A stretch of DNA of 64,000 bases from Neobacillus cucumis (GTDB lineage Bacteria; Bacillota; Bacilli; Bacillales; Cytobacillaceae): assembly GCF_002860255.1 (NCBI RefSeq), contig NZ_PGVE01000052.1:94424-158423 (forward strand), written 5' to 3'. Position 1 is the stretch's first letter. Each line of letters begins with the position of its first letter. Shown piece after piece: positions 1 to 9,252 of the stretch. The translations under genes were made by a program, and so were the position numbers. Under the pieces are notes generated by a model, which did no database searches, was not told the DNA's origin, and saw only the letters and a program-made list of their open reading frames with translations.

Positions 1-38
1 AGTGAAATTTTATTCATTGGGTACCCCTTAATTTTTAT

Positions 39-1592
39 TTAAAACACTTTCGTAGTCCAATCCTCACAATTCCAAATATCAGTCGCAATTTCACGATAGA
101 AATCAGGTTCATGGGATACCATCAAAATACTTCCGCGATATGCCTTTAACGCACGCTTCAATTCTTCTTTTGCGTCCACATCCAAGTGATTGGTAGGTTC
201 GTCTAGGATTAATAAATTCGTTTCTGTGTTAATAATTTTACACAATCGGACTTTGGCTTTTTCCCCACCAGAAAGGACTTCAACTTTACTTTCAATATGT
301 TTCGTCGTTAATCCACATTTTGCTAGAGCCGCTCGGACTTCAGCCTGATTCATACTAGGGAACTCGCTCCAAATTTCTTCAATACAAGTGTTGTAATTGG
401 CCTGTTTAACTTCCTGCTCGAAGTAACCAATGTGTTGATACTCACCACGTTCCACTTTACCCGAAATTGGATTAATTAGCCCAAGAATACTTTTTAAAAG
501 AGTAGACTTCCCAATACCGTTTGCACCCACGAATGCGATTTTTTGTCCGCGTTCCATTTTCAAATTCAGAGGGCGAGAAAGTGGTTCATTGTAACCAATA
601 ACAAGATCTTCAGCCGTGAAAATATAACGACTAGCTGCACGAGCTTCTTTGAAGTTAAACTCTGGTTTCGGCTTCTCTTTCCCCAATTCAATAACTTCCA
701 TTTTGTCGAGCTTCTTCTGACGAGACATCGCCATATTACGAGTCGCAACACTTGCCTTGTTACGAGCAACGAAGTCTTTCAAATCAGCAATTTCTTGTTG
801 TTGGCGCTTGTAAGCAGACTCTAGCTGTTGCTTCTTCATTTCATGAATTTTTAAGAAGTTATCATAGTCACCAACATAGCGATTCAACTCTTGGTTTTCC
901 ATGTGGTAGATCAAGTTAACAACATTGTTCAAGAATGGAATGTCATGTGAAATCAAGATAAATGCATTCTCATATTCCTGTAAATAGCGCTTCAGCCATT
1001 CGATATGCTGTTCATCCAAATAGTTCGTAGGCTCGTCTAGTAATAGGATTTCAGGCTTTTCTAGCAAAAGCTTAGCTAGTAAAACTTTCGTACGTTGCCC
1101 ACCGCTAAGATCATCTACATCTCGATCGAGTCCAACATCGTCTAACCCTAGACCACGAGCAACTTCCTCAACTTTTGAATTAATTCGATAGAAATCATTA
1201 CTATCTAAAGTTTCTTGTAGCTCTCCAACTTCTGCAAGTAATGCATCGATGTCAGCACCATCATCACCCATTTTTGCATAAAGTTCATTGATTTCTGATT
1301 CAGCATCAAAAAGATATTGAAAAGCAGTACTCAAAGCTTCACGCATCGTAGTACCCTTTTGAAGTACAGCATGCTGATCTAAATAACCAACACGAACTTT
1401 TCGTGACCACTCCACTTTCCCCTCGTCGGGTTGTAACTTCCCAGTAACAATATTCATGAAAGTAGACTTACCCTCACCATTTGCCCCAACTAGTCCAACG
1501 TGCTCCCCTTTTAAAAGTCGAAAAGACACATTATTAAAAATCGCACGATCACCGAAACCATGACTTAAATTTTGTACATTTAAAACGCTCAT
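39..1592 (-). CDS. ABC-F family ATPase (YkpA/YbiT-like)
   Basis: The protein is a soluble twin-ATPase with no membrane segments. Both nucleotide-binding domains show a Walker A (GANGEGKST near the N-terminus, GANGIGKST in the second half), an ABC signature (LSGGQRTKV and LSGGEKAKV) and Walker B with LLLDEPTNYLDE or LILDEPTNHLDV. Between them lies a charged helical linker rich in K and Q, as in ABC-F proteins that act on the ribosome rather than transport. Length (about 517 aa) and the lack of long extensions fit the YkpA/YbiT branch; the exact role in translation is inferred from the family. I start at the ATG at 1592 because a GAGGGG ribosome site precedes it; the longer frame to 1619 adds nine residues without such a site. 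Confidence 0.9.
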   Translation of the reverse strand: MSVLNVQNLSHGFGDRAIFNNVSFRLLKGEHVGLVGANGEGKSTFMNIVTGKLQPDEGKVEWSRKVRVGYLDQHAVLQKGTTMREALSTAFQYLFDAESEINELYAKMGDDGADIDALLAEVGELQETLDSNDFYRINSKVEEVARGLGLDDVGLDRDVDDLSGGQRTKVLLAKLLLEKPEILLLDEPTNYLDEQHIEWLKRYLQEYENAFILISHDIPFLNNVVNLIYHMENQELNRYVGDYDNFLKIHEMKKQQLESAYKRQQQEIADLKDFVARNKASVATRNMAMSRQKKLDKMEVIELGKEKPKPEFNFKEARAASRYIFTAEDLVIGYNEPLSRPLNLKMERGQKIAFVGANGIGKSTLLKSILGLINPISGKVERGEYQHIGYFEQEVKQANYNTCIEEIWSEFPSMNQAEVRAALAKCGLTTKHIESKVEVLSGGEKAKVRLCKIINTETNLLILDEPTNHLDVDAKEELKRALKAYRGSILMVSHEPDFYREIATDIWNCEDWTTKVF

Positions 1593-1789
1593 TTTTTTAA
1601 CCCCTCTATCTAATGTCACATGTGGATATCTTACTAGATTTTGGCTGCTTTTTCTATCTTGAAGTTATTTTTGTGAAAATTAGGTTTGCCCCATCTTAAT
1701 AAAAGAAGATTATTGAATTATATTTACTGGGGTGTATAACAGTTAAGTAAGAGTCTATTATACAACCGAACCTAGAGGAAAGAAATGAG

Positions 1790-1809
1790 TTATTCCCATT
1801 TGGGAATAA
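1790..1809. repeat. Perfect 20-bp palindrome
   Basis: TTATTCCCATTTGGGAATAA reads the same on both strands. It lies in the gene-free stretch 1593-1855 between the ABC-F gene and the zinc-ribbon remnant. It has no T-tail, so it looks more like an operator or protein site than a terminator. I see nothing else of note in this stretch. Confidence 0.5.
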
Positions 1810-1855
1810 ATGTAGAAAAAATGAAAGAATTGGTTGAGTTCTAAACAAAATTTAA

Positions 1856-2167
1856 AAAAACAGGTGTAACTCATCAACACCCCATGTATTCCCACAAACA
1901 GAGCGTCAGCTTTGTTTGGTGTGTCATGAGAAGGAGGATATTCCGTTAAATGTGGTCAGGGACTTTGATTTAATGGATGATGGGGACCCAACGACCCCTC
2001 CTATATTTTCATGCGAGAAATGTGGTGGACAAATCTACCCTGAATACTATAAAGGAGTACAAAGCATAGAATACAAACTTTCGGATATACTCAAAACCAA
2101 AAAGGACCGGGCGGTTTTTGCCCGGTTTTTCTTATGCCTGCATCATGTAAGTGTTTCTTCATTTTAA
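1856..2167 (+). pseudogene. Remnant of a zinc-ribbon protein
   Basis: From the stop codon at 1853-1855 a single frame stays open for about 100 codons. It carries a Cys near the start, then LCLVCH, and later SCEKCGGQIYPEYYKG, which looks like a two-half zinc ribbon. No ATG and no good ribosome site precede the Cys region; the first possible starts are TTG at 1916 or GTG at 1919, which would cut the first Cys away. The frame also runs straight through the terminator hairpin at 2105-2129, so the natural stop is lost or shifted. I do not recognise the family. I read it as a gene degraded at both ends; a non-canonical start is the alternative. Confidence 0.4.
2105..2129 (+). terminator. Rho-independent terminator
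   Basis: ACCGGGC pairs with GCCCGGT around a GGTTTTT loop and is followed by TTTTC. It ends transcription of the zinc-ribbon remnant region. Confidence 0.75.
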
Positions 2168-2239
2168 GCTCAGAAAAAACGGAATTAAGTTCTTTTTTAT
2201 AGTTGATTCTATTGACTATTTTGGTCTATCATGTAGAAG

Positions 2240-2310
2240 ACACCTCTTCTATATGGTTTGTGATTTCTAGTCAATCTCACTCTACCAATGAACGAGGTGT
2301 TTTTCATTTT
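2240..2310 (+). ncRNA. Structured RNA element ending in a terminator
   Basis: The outer arms ACACCTC (2240-2246) and GAGGTGT (2294-2300) pair over about 47 nt and are followed by TTTTCATTTTTT. Inside, TTC/GAA, TGGT/ACCA and GTGA/TCAC can extend the stem. A competing small hairpin, TAGAAG (2234-2239) with CTTCTA (2246-2251), uses part of the left arm, so two folds exclude each other. It lies in the gene-free stretch 2168-2596 upstream of the response regulator. It may be a terminator with a large loop, a small RNA or an attenuator; I recognise no known riboswitch family. The rest of the stretch shows only a TATAAT box at 2546-2551. Confidence 0.35.
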
Positions 2311-2596
2311 TTATTAACCATGTAAGATAAATAATAGATTTACTTAAAATTCAATACAATTAACGATTAACGCTTATTTTATCGGTGCGAAAGTTGAGTT
2401 AATTACTATTATCACAAACGAATTAAGGAAAAATAAAGAGGCATGAGTACGGTTGCTCAAGTAGTTGCCTAAATTTCTGTGTATAACTTTTTGGGTTTAG
2501 ATTAAAGTGGGTTATTTCTTGTTAATCATTGGCAAGTTTTTATTGTATAATGAATTCTGAATAATAGCATCGTTTTTGATAGAGAGGGAGCAGAGC

Positions 2597-4192
2597 ATGT
2601 ATAGAGTTGTTCTTGTTGATGACGAAGAAATCGTACGCGAGGGAATTCGAAACAGAATCCCGTGGGGAGAATTAGGTTTCGAGCTAATCGGTACAACAGA
2701 AAACGGTCAAGAGGCATTACATATGATTCAATCAAACCAAGTGGATCTTCTAATAACTGACATTTCTATGCCAATCATGGATGGTTTGGCCTTAACTGAG
2801 AAAGTAAAAACCATTTTTCCATCTATAAAAGTCATTATCTTAAGCGGATACGATCAATTTGAGTATGCTCAAAATGCAATAAAACTCGGGGTGCAAGATT
2901 ATATTTTAAAACCAATTACTTCCAAAGAAATGAAAACGCTATTATTGGATGTGAAGAAAACATTGGATGAAGAGATGTCTGGTAAGGCGTACCTTGAGTC
3001 TTTACGAAGACAGGTTAAGGAAAGTCTTCCTCTTTTGAAAGAGAGGTTTCTGAATCAGCTGATCTCTTTTCCCGTTTCAGATGAGGAGTTTGGTCGGAGT
3101 TGCAGCTATCTTTCCATTCCGCTATCCACGCCTTCGTGTATGGTTTTATTAATAGATTTTGATTCTATGGATCATGGTTTTGAAGAAACACAGCTGTTAC
3201 AATTTGCGATCCTAAATTTATCTGTCGAGTGGTTTAGGGGGCGGGAGGAAATGATTGCCTTTAGTAACAGGCATGGACAAACTGTTATCCTCATGTCTTG
3301 TTTGAATGAGCAGCATGCTCAAGAATTAGCATTTTCCATTTCGAAAGAAATTCAGGAGGTCATACAGGCTAAGCTGAAAACCGCGGTGACAATTGGAATA
3401 AGTAATCTCGCTTCTCAGGCAAAGGATATCCATGTTTGTTATCAGGAAGCATTAGCAGCACTTGAATACCGTTTCATATTGGGTAAAAACCAAGTTATCC
3501 ATATTTCTGATATGGAAAAGAAACAATCGGTGTTTTCTCAGCCCTTGGATTTGGAGAAAAAACTGTTGACGAATATCAAAGTAGGATCTATAGAAGAAAC
3601 ACATCAACTGATAGATTCGATCTTTTCCTATTTGGAAAAGTCGGGATTAAATCGTTGTAAACTCTATATTATGGAACTGTTAGTCATGATCAATAAAACA
3701 TTTTATGAGCTAGGATTAGAAGCGCAGCCATTTTGGGGAGAGTCCCTTGGCCCTATGACAGAATTTCATCAATATAAGACAATGAATGAAATTAAAGATT
3801 GGCTAAAGAGTGTCTGCAAGGATGCAAATCTTCTAATCTCCGAAAAGCGTACCTCATCAGTCAAGCAGCAAGTGGAACAAGCTAAACAATATATACTAGA
3901 CCACTATGCTGATAGCAGCATTTCATTATCAACTATCTGTAAGTATCTTCATGTCAGTGTCAGTTATTTCAGTTTAACTTTTAAGAAAGAAACCGGAGAG
4001 ACATTTGTTGAATATTTAACCAAATTTCGCCTCGAAAAAGCTAAGCAACTATTAAGGGGGACAGATTACAAAACATATGAAATTGCTGAAATGGCAGGGT
4101 ACAGTGACCCCCAATACTTTAGTACGGTATTCAAGAAGCAAGTGGGAGTTTCCCCGAAAGATTACCGGTCGTCAGTACAGACAGCAAGATAG
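2597..4192 (+). CDS. YesN-type response regulator, AraC output domain
   Basis: This is the cytoplasmic DNA-binding half of a two-component system. Residues 1-120 are a receiver domain: the acidic pair is in VLVDDEE, the likely phospho-acceptor is Asp55 in LLITDISMP, and the Lys is in DYILKPI. A middle region of about 280 aa has no clear motif. The last 100 residues are an AraC-type double helix-turn-helix (SVSYFSLTFKKETGETF, then AGYSDPQYFSTVFKK). The ATG at 2597 follows AGGGAG; the frame extended to a TTG at 2576 lacks this. A TATAAT box lies at 2546-2551. The kinase gene starts 17 bp downstream. The expected target is the sugar operon that begins near 7.2 kb. Confidence 0.92.
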   Translation: MYRVVLVDDEEIVREGIRNRIPWGELGFELIGTTENGQEALHMIQSNQVDLLITDISMPIMDGLALTEKVKTIFPSIKVIILSGYDQFEYAQNAIKLGVQDYILKPITSKEMKTLLLDVKKTLDEEMSGKAYLESLRRQVKESLPLLKERFLNQLISFPVSDEEFGRSCSYLSIPLSTPSCMVLLIDFDSMDHGFEETQLLQFAILNLSVEWFRGREEMIAFSNRHGQTVILMSCLNEQHAQELAFSISKEIQEVIQAKLKTAVTIGISNLASQAKDIHVCYQEALAALEYRFILGKNQVIHISDMEKKQSVFSQPLDLEKKLLTNIKVGSIEETHQLIDSIFSYLEKSGLNRCKLYIMELLVMINKTFYELGLEAQPFWGESLGPMTEFHQYKTMNEIKDWLKSVCKDANLLISEKRTSSVKQQVEQAKQYILDHYADSSISLSTICKYLHVSVSYFSLTFKKETGETFVEYLTKFRLEKAKQLLRGTDYKTYEIAEMAGYSDPQYFSTVFKKQVGVSPKDYRSSVQTAR

Positions 4193-4209
4193 GGAGAGTG
4201 GGATAGGCC

Positions 4210-6006
4210 TTGCAAGCAAAATTAAATAAACAATGGATAAAGCACATTTTTCTGCAGTTAAATAGTATTCAATTTCATATAGCTTTTTCTTTTTCTGCTC
4301 TTATTTTAGTGATTATTACCATTATTGGTTTTGTTTCATATGATAAGTTTTCCAATACTTTGGAGGAAAATGCAAAGGAATATAATCTCCAGCTTACGAA
4401 ACAGGTAAAGGAGAATGTCGATTACTATATTCGTTATATGGATGATATTTCCTCCATTGTTCAAAACGATCCAAGCTTCCAGCAGTACTTTTCTTCAAAT
4501 GAAAATGGAAGTTTCATAGAAAAAGGAGAACAGGAGAATAAGCTGATTGACTTATTCAATTCGTTTATCAATGCAAGAAATGACATCGTTTCCATATTTG
4601 CTTTTGGTTATAACGGCCAAATCCTAAAAAGCAATCCTAAACTCAAAATTAAGGATGATATCAAGATTGAGAATCAAGATTGGTACCTAGCAGCTAAAGA
4701 GTCCCATGGAGAGCCCGTTGTTTCTTCCTCCCATGTGCAAGCCTTTGTGGACGATCCTCATTGGGTCGTGTCCTTAAGCAAAGAGCTAAAAAGTACGGAT
4801 AGTCATGCGAGAAAAGGGATCTTACTCATCGATCTAAATTACAAAATTATCTCTGAGATATGTAAAAAGGTTCAATTGGGGTCCAAAGGCTACATCTTCA
4901 TCATGGATAAGCAAGGAAATATCGTTTACCACCCCCAGCAGCAGATGATTTACAGCAGGCTCAAAACGGAAATGATTACCCAAGTATTGAACGCAAAGGG
5001 GAAAAGTTTTGTTATCGATCACGACGGGGAGAGAAAGCTTTATACGATTACTACCTCTCATTTAACGGGGTGGAAGGTCGTAAGTGTGACGAATGTAAAC
5101 GATATGATCATGGATGGAAAAAAGACAAAGAAATTTTTTATGATGATGATTGTCATTAGTCTTTTACTGTCTCTCCTAATCGCCATTGTCATTTCAAGCC
5201 GAATTTCCCGTCCAATTAGAAAGCTTGAATTATCAATGAAAGAGGTAGAAATGGGGAATTTCGATATTGAATTAGATTTCTCTTATAACCATGAAGTGGG
5301 AAGATTGAGCAGTTCATTCAATATGATGACAAGAAAAATAAAGGAATTGATGCAACAGGTCGTTGAAGAGCAGAAAGCGCTTAGAAAAAGTGAAATTAAG
5401 GCTCTGCAGTCTCAGATTAATCCTCATTTCTTATACAATACATTAGACTCGATTATTTGGATGGCAGAGAGCGATCAAAATGAAGAGGTGATTGATATGA
5501 CATCTTCTTTAGCTAAACTGTTTAGGATCAGTTTGAATAAAGGGAATGAAACCGTGTCGATTAGCGGTGAGATAGAACATGTCAAAAACTATTTGCTTAT
5601 TCAGAAGATGAGATACAGGAATAAACTGGACTTTATTATCGATGTTGATCCTGCGATCATGTCCTACCAAACGATTAAATTAATTCTACAACCCTTAGTT
5701 GAGAATGCGATTTACCATGGGATAAAAAATAAAACGGGGAAAGGCCTCATTCGAATTCTTGGCAAGGAAGTGGAAGGAAAGGTTCTCCTTCAGGTGATTG
5801 ATAACGGAGTAGGAATGGATTCGTCTAAAATTAAAAACATCTATTCTGATGAATATCGTGAAAACTCAAAAGGAAATGGAGTAGGGGTCAAAAATGTGCA
5901 TGAACGCCTTCAAATCTATTATGGACAAGATTTTGGCGTGTCCTTTCAAAGTGAGGTCAATCAAGGAACGACAGTTTCTATTTGGATACCGGTGGTAACC
6001 CTATGA
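4210..6006 (+). CDS. YesM-type sensor histidine kinase
   Basis: The membrane sensor kinase partners the upstream regulator. A membrane segment near residues 23-45 is followed by a large extracellular domain of about 250 aa (dCache-like), a second membrane segment near 308-330 (FFMMMIVISLLLSLLIAIVI), a HAMP linker, and a His_kinase domain with the acceptor His406 in INPHFLYNTLD. The C-terminal ATPase domain shows LQPLVENAIYHG (N box) and DNGVGM. This is the LytS/YesM-type kinase class, which often senses sugars through a binding protein. The start is a TTG at 4210 with a purine-rich GGGAGAG upstream; it is the only plausible start before the first membrane helix. The stop overlaps the next ATG by 4 bp (ATGA), indicating translational coupling to the binding protein. 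Confidence 0.92.
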   Translation: MQAKLNKQWIKHIFLQLNSIQFHIAFSFSALILVIITIIGFVSYDKFSNTLEENAKEYNLQLTKQVKENVDYYIRYMDDISSIVQNDPSFQQYFSSNENGSFIEKGEQENKLIDLFNSFINARNDIVSIFAFGYNGQILKSNPKLKIKDDIKIENQDWYLAAKESHGEPVVSSSHVQAFVDDPHWVVSLSKELKSTDSHARKGILLIDLNYKIISEICKKVQLGSKGYIFIMDKQGNIVYHPQQQMIYSRLKTEMITQVLNAKGKSFVIDHDGERKLYTITTSHLTGWKVVSVTNVNDMIMDGKKTKKFFMMMIVISLLLSLLIAIVISSRISRPIRKLELSMKEVEMGNFDIELDFSYNHEVGRLSSSFNMMTRKIKELMQQVVEEQKALRKSEIKALQSQINPHFLYNTLDSIIWMAESDQNEEVIDMTSSLAKLFRISLNKGNETVSISGEIEHVKNYLLIQKMRYRNKLDFIIDVDPAIMSYQTIKLILQPLVENAIYHGIKNKTGKGLIRILGKEVEGKVLLQVIDNGVGMDSSKIKNIYSDEYRENSKGNGVGVKNVHERLQIYYGQDFGVSFQSEVNQGTTVSIWIPVVTL

Positions 6007-6974
6007 AAAAATGGCTGATTGGTCTATCTATCATTGCAATCCTTACAGCTGCTTTTACTTGGAAAGTGATATATGCCAAGCCTGTTCCTAAATCACCTTG
6101 GAAGATCATCATTATTGCCAAATCGAAGGATCTTGATTTTTGGAAACAGGTTAAATGGGGGACAACAACCGCGGGAACGGAATTTCATGCAGAAACGGTA
6201 TTTTGGGCCCCTTCTTCTGAGAAAAATGTTAATGAACAGTTGAAATTGATGGAAAAAGCTATACATAATAAGCCGGATGCGATTATTTTGGCTGCGGCAG
6301 ATTACAAGCGCCTTGCTCCCCTGGCACAGAAAGCGAAAGAGAAAGGGATCCATTTGCTGACTGTGGATTCAAGGCTGCCTGATCAATTATCTGAAGGCCA
6401 TATCGCCACAGATAATGTCAGGGCAGCCGGACAAGCAGCTGACTATCTGGCTCATCTTGTAGGAGGAAAGGGGAAGCTCGCTATTATTAATACTGTGGCT
6501 GGAACTGCCACGGCAATCGAGAGAGAAAAGGGATTTTTACAGGTCATTAAGAAATATCCAGATATTCAGGTTATCGACATTAAATTCAGTGGAAGTGATG
6601 TGAGTGAAGCTTATCGGCTAACAAAACAAATTCTGAAGGATCATGCTGATTTAAAAGGCTTTTTTGGCGCTAATGAGTTTACGACCCTCGGCATTGCCTT
6701 AGCTAATAAGGAGATGGGGCTGACATCGGAGGTTAAGGTGGTTGGATTTGATAGTTCTCCAAAAATATTAGACCTTTTGAGGGATAGAGCTCTAGAAGCA
6801 ACAGTTGTTCAGAAACCATTTAATATGGGATATTTAGCTGTTAAGCAGGCTGTGTCCATTTTAGAAGGGAAACCTAAGGGAAAATTACTATATACAGATT
6901 CAGAAATTATAACAAAAGACAATATGTATTCTCCTGAAAATCAAAAACTGTTGTTTCCTTTCGAAGAACATTAA
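6003..6974 (+). CDS. Membrane-anchored or secreted sugar-binding protein, probable sensor partner
   Basis: This is a Peripla_BP_4 (RbsB-like) sugar-binding protein. A hydrophobic N-terminus (residues 5-25) carries no lipobox Cys, so it is either anchored by that helix or cut after IYA. The fold motifs include KPDAIILAAAD, a central TDN in IATDNVRAAGQAA, and VVGFDSS near the C-terminus. The gene is coupled to the kinase by an ATGA overlap and is not next to permease genes. I infer that it presents the sugar to the extracellular domain of the kinase, as in known three-component sugar-sensing modules. It shares architecture with the transport-type binding protein at 10322 but differs in the N-terminus. 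A simple transport role is the alternative. Confidence 0.85.
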   Translation: MKKWLIGLSIIAILTAAFTWKVIYAKPVPKSPWKIIIIAKSKDLDFWKQVKWGTTTAGTEFHAETVFWAPSSEKNVNEQLKLMEKAIHNKPDAIILAAADYKRLAPLAQKAKEKGIHLLTVDSRLPDQLSEGHIATDNVRAAGQAADYLAHLVGGKGKLAIINTVAGTATAIEREKGFLQVIKKYPDIQVIDIKFSGSDVSEAYRLTKQILKDHADLKGFFGANEFTTLGIALANKEMGLTSEVKVVGFDSSPKILDLLRDRALEATVVQKPFNMGYLAVKQAVSILEGKPKGKLLYTDSEIITKDNMYSPENQKLLFPFEEH

Positions 6975-6987
6975 AAGAAGTAGTGAA

Positions 6988-7017
6988 AAGATGGGATTTA
7001 TTCCTATCTTTTTTTTT
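6988..7017 (+). terminator. Terminator after the sensory operon
   Basis: AAGATGGGA pairs with TTCCTATCTT (one G-U) and is followed by a run of eight or nine T. It separates the three regulatory genes from the catabolic operon. Confidence 0.75.
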
Positions 7018-7125
7018 GTGGAAGATTTCAAATAATATGTGGAATATTTTAAATTAATTAATTTTTTAAACAGTAGTATCCTTATAACAAGCAACAAAAT
7101 GATATAAAAGGTGAGGACAAAAAGT

Positions 7126-7139
7126 GGAAAGCGCTTTAA
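7126..7139 (+). promoter_or_regulatory. cre-like catabolite-control site
   Basis: GGAAAGCGCTTTAA matches the CcpA cre consensus TGWAANCGNTNWCA at all but two positions and is nearly palindromic. It lies about 70 bp upstream of the fucU start, where carbon catabolite repression of the sugar operon would be expected. Confidence 0.55.
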
Positions 7140-7208
7140 AAAAAGTGGGAACAATTCAATTTCCCGGTTCCCTGCCTAATCTAAATATAAACCGAAAGGG
7201 CGATAGAA

Positions 7209-7640
7209 ATGCTAAAAGGAATACCCAAAATAATTAGTCCTGATTTTATGAAAATACTTTTAGAAATGGGACATGGGGATGAAATTATTTTAGCGGATGG
7301 AAATTTCCCTGCTGCTTCTTGTGCGGCTAACTTAATCCGATGTGACGGGCATGGGGTTCCTGAAGTATTAGAGGCAATCTTAAAATTCCTTCCATTGGAT
7401 ACTTACAGTGATCATTCTGTTTCACTGATGAAGGTAGTCGAGGGGGACCCTGTTGTTCCATCCATTTGGGAAACCTATGAGTCGTTGATTAAAAAATACG
7501 ATCATCATTTTGAAGAATTTGAAATGGTTGACCGTTTTGAATTTTATGAACGGGCAAAGAAGGCATATGCAATTGTTGCAACTGGTGAAAGCGCTCTCTA
7601 CGCTAACGTTATTCTAAAAAAGGGAGTTGTGACCGAGTAA
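7209..7640 (+). CDS. fucU: L-fucose mutarotase (RbsD/FucU family)
   Basis: The 143-aa protein belongs to the RbsD/FucU family, which interconverts the alpha and beta anomers of sugars in the cytoplasm before isomerisation. Recognisable blocks are the N-terminal LLEMGHGDEIILADGNFP, RCDGHGVPEVLEAIL, and the C-terminal YAIVATGESALYANVILKKG. The length and the CDGHG block match FucU rather than RbsD. The start has an AGGGCG ribosome site. It is the first gene of the transport and catabolism operon; with FucI encoded about 7 kb downstream, L-fucose or a related sugar such as D-arabinose is the likely substrate. Confidence 0.88.
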   Translation: MLKGIPKIISPDFMKILLEMGHGDEIILADGNFPAASCAANLIRCDGHGVPEVLEAILKFLPLDTYSDHSVSLMKVVEGDPVVPSIWETYESLIKKYDHHFEEFEMVDRFEFYERAKKAYAIVATGESALYANVILKKGVVTE

Positions 7641-7710
7641 CACCATAGTTAACTAATTGATATAAGAAATTTATTTGCCTTACAAAATTGATAGATTAGT
7701 AGGTGATCAA

Positions 7711-9216
7711 ATGAGTAAAAATTTACTGGAAATGCAAGGAATAAGCAAGGCTTTCCCAGGTGTACAAGCACTTTCTGGTGTTCAATTTGATTTAAATGAA
7801 GGCGAAGTTCATGCTCTTTTGGGGGAAAATGGAGCCGGGAAATCCACACTAATGAAAATTTTAACTGGTATCTATCAAAAGGATGCTGGAACGATAAAGT
7901 ACCAGGGAAAAGAAATAGAGATACCAAACACAAAAGCGGCGCAAGGGCTTGGAATCAGTATTATTCACCAAGAACTTAATTTAGCCCCGCATTTAACAGT
8001 TGCCCAAAATATTTTTATCGGAAGGGAACCTAAAAATTTTTTAAATCTTTTTTTAGATGAAAAAGAGCTTAATAACAGAGCTAAAAAATTATTCGCGAGA
8101 TTAAATGTTAACCTTGATCCTCGTGAATTGGTAGGTAATTTATCGGTTGCTAAGCAACAGATGGTTGAAATCTCAAAGGCTCTTTCCTTTGATTCAAAAG
8201 TATTGATTATGGATGAGCCAACCGCCGCCTTAACGGATACCGAGATCGATGCATTGTTCGTTATGATTAGGAAATTGCGTCAAGATGGTGTGGGAATTGT
8301 TTACATCTCTCACCGTATGGAAGAGCTTAAGAAAATTACTGATCGTGTATCGATTATGCGAGATGGTACATATGTAGGAACCATAAACACAAAGGATGCA
8401 ACCATTGATCAAATTATTTCGATGATGGTTGGAAGAAAAATTGATAATAATCAAAAACCAATTATTAGTCAACAGAGCAGGGAAAAGGTACTTGAAGTAA
8501 AGGGCTTAAACAGGGGAAAGGCTATAAAAGATGTAAGCTTTGAACTTTATAAGGGAGAAATTGTTGGCTTTGCCGGATTGATGGGGGCCGGAAGAACAGA
8601 AGTGGCTCGTGCCCTATTTGGAGCAGACCCAATAGATTCGGGGGAAATTCACATTAAAGGCCAAAAGGTGAATATTAATAGTCCCACTGATGCTGTACAA
8701 AATGGAATTGGCTATCTGTCTGAGGACCGTAAGCAATTTGGTCTCTTAGTAGGGATGGATGTAAAAACAAATGTTGCGATTGCAACCATGAAAGACTATT
8801 TAAAACCTCTCGGGTTTATGAATTCTTCTAAGATCCATCAACAATCTGAAGAGATGATTAAAAAATTAAGAATCAAAACACCGTCAGGTAACCAATTGGT
8901 GAAAAATCTTTCAGGTGGAAATCAGCAAAAAGTTGTCATTGGAAAATGGTTAACGAGAGATTCAGATATTTTAATCTTTGATGAACCTACCCGTGGGATT
9001 GATATCGGGGCAAAAGACGAGATTTACAGGCTGCTAAATGAGCTGGCTGAGCAAGGGAAATCCATCATTATGATTTCCTCGGAACTTCCTGAAGTATTGA
9101 GACTGAGTCATAGAATCGTTGTTATGTGTGAAGGAAGAATTACTGGGGAATTGAAAAATGATGAGAAAGCGTCGCAAGAATCGATTATGGCGCTTGCAAC
9201 CAAGCGAATTGGGTAA
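7711..9216 (+). CDS. Sugar ABC importer ATPase, RbsA-like
   Basis: This double-domain ATPase powers an RbsABC-type monosaccharide importer. Domain 1 has Walker A GENGAGKST, the signature LSVAKQQMVEI and Walker B VLIMDEPTAALT. Domain 2 has the degenerate P-loop GLMGAGRTEV typical of RbsA proteins, the signature LSGGNQQKVVI and LIFDEPTRGIDIGAK. The size (about 501 aa) is normal for the family. I start at the ATG at 7711, preceded by AGGTGAT; an upstream in-frame TTG would add 12 residues that do not resemble the family. The cognate permease gene follows 36 bp later. Confidence 0.93.
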   Translation: MSKNLLEMQGISKAFPGVQALSGVQFDLNEGEVHALLGENGAGKSTLMKILTGIYQKDAGTIKYQGKEIEIPNTKAAQGLGISIIHQELNLAPHLTVAQNIFIGREPKNFLNLFLDEKELNNRAKKLFARLNVNLDPRELVGNLSVAKQQMVEISKALSFDSKVLIMDEPTAALTDTEIDALFVMIRKLRQDGVGIVYISHRMEELKKITDRVSIMRDGTYVGTINTKDATIDQIISMMVGRKIDNNQKPIISQQSREKVLEVKGLNRGKAIKDVSFELYKGEIVGFAGLMGAGRTEVARALFGADPIDSGEIHIKGQKVNINSPTDAVQNGIGYLSEDRKQFGLLVGMDVKTNVAIATMKDYLKPLGFMNSSKIHQQSEEMIKKLRIKTPSGNQLVKNLSGGNQQKVVIGKWLTRDSDILIFDEPTRGIDIGAKDEIYRLLNELAEQGKSIIMISSELPEVLRLSHRIVVMCEGRITGELKNDEKASQESIMALATKRIG

Positions 9217-9252
9217 TGAATACAAACACAGATTATAAGGGAGTGGACATGA

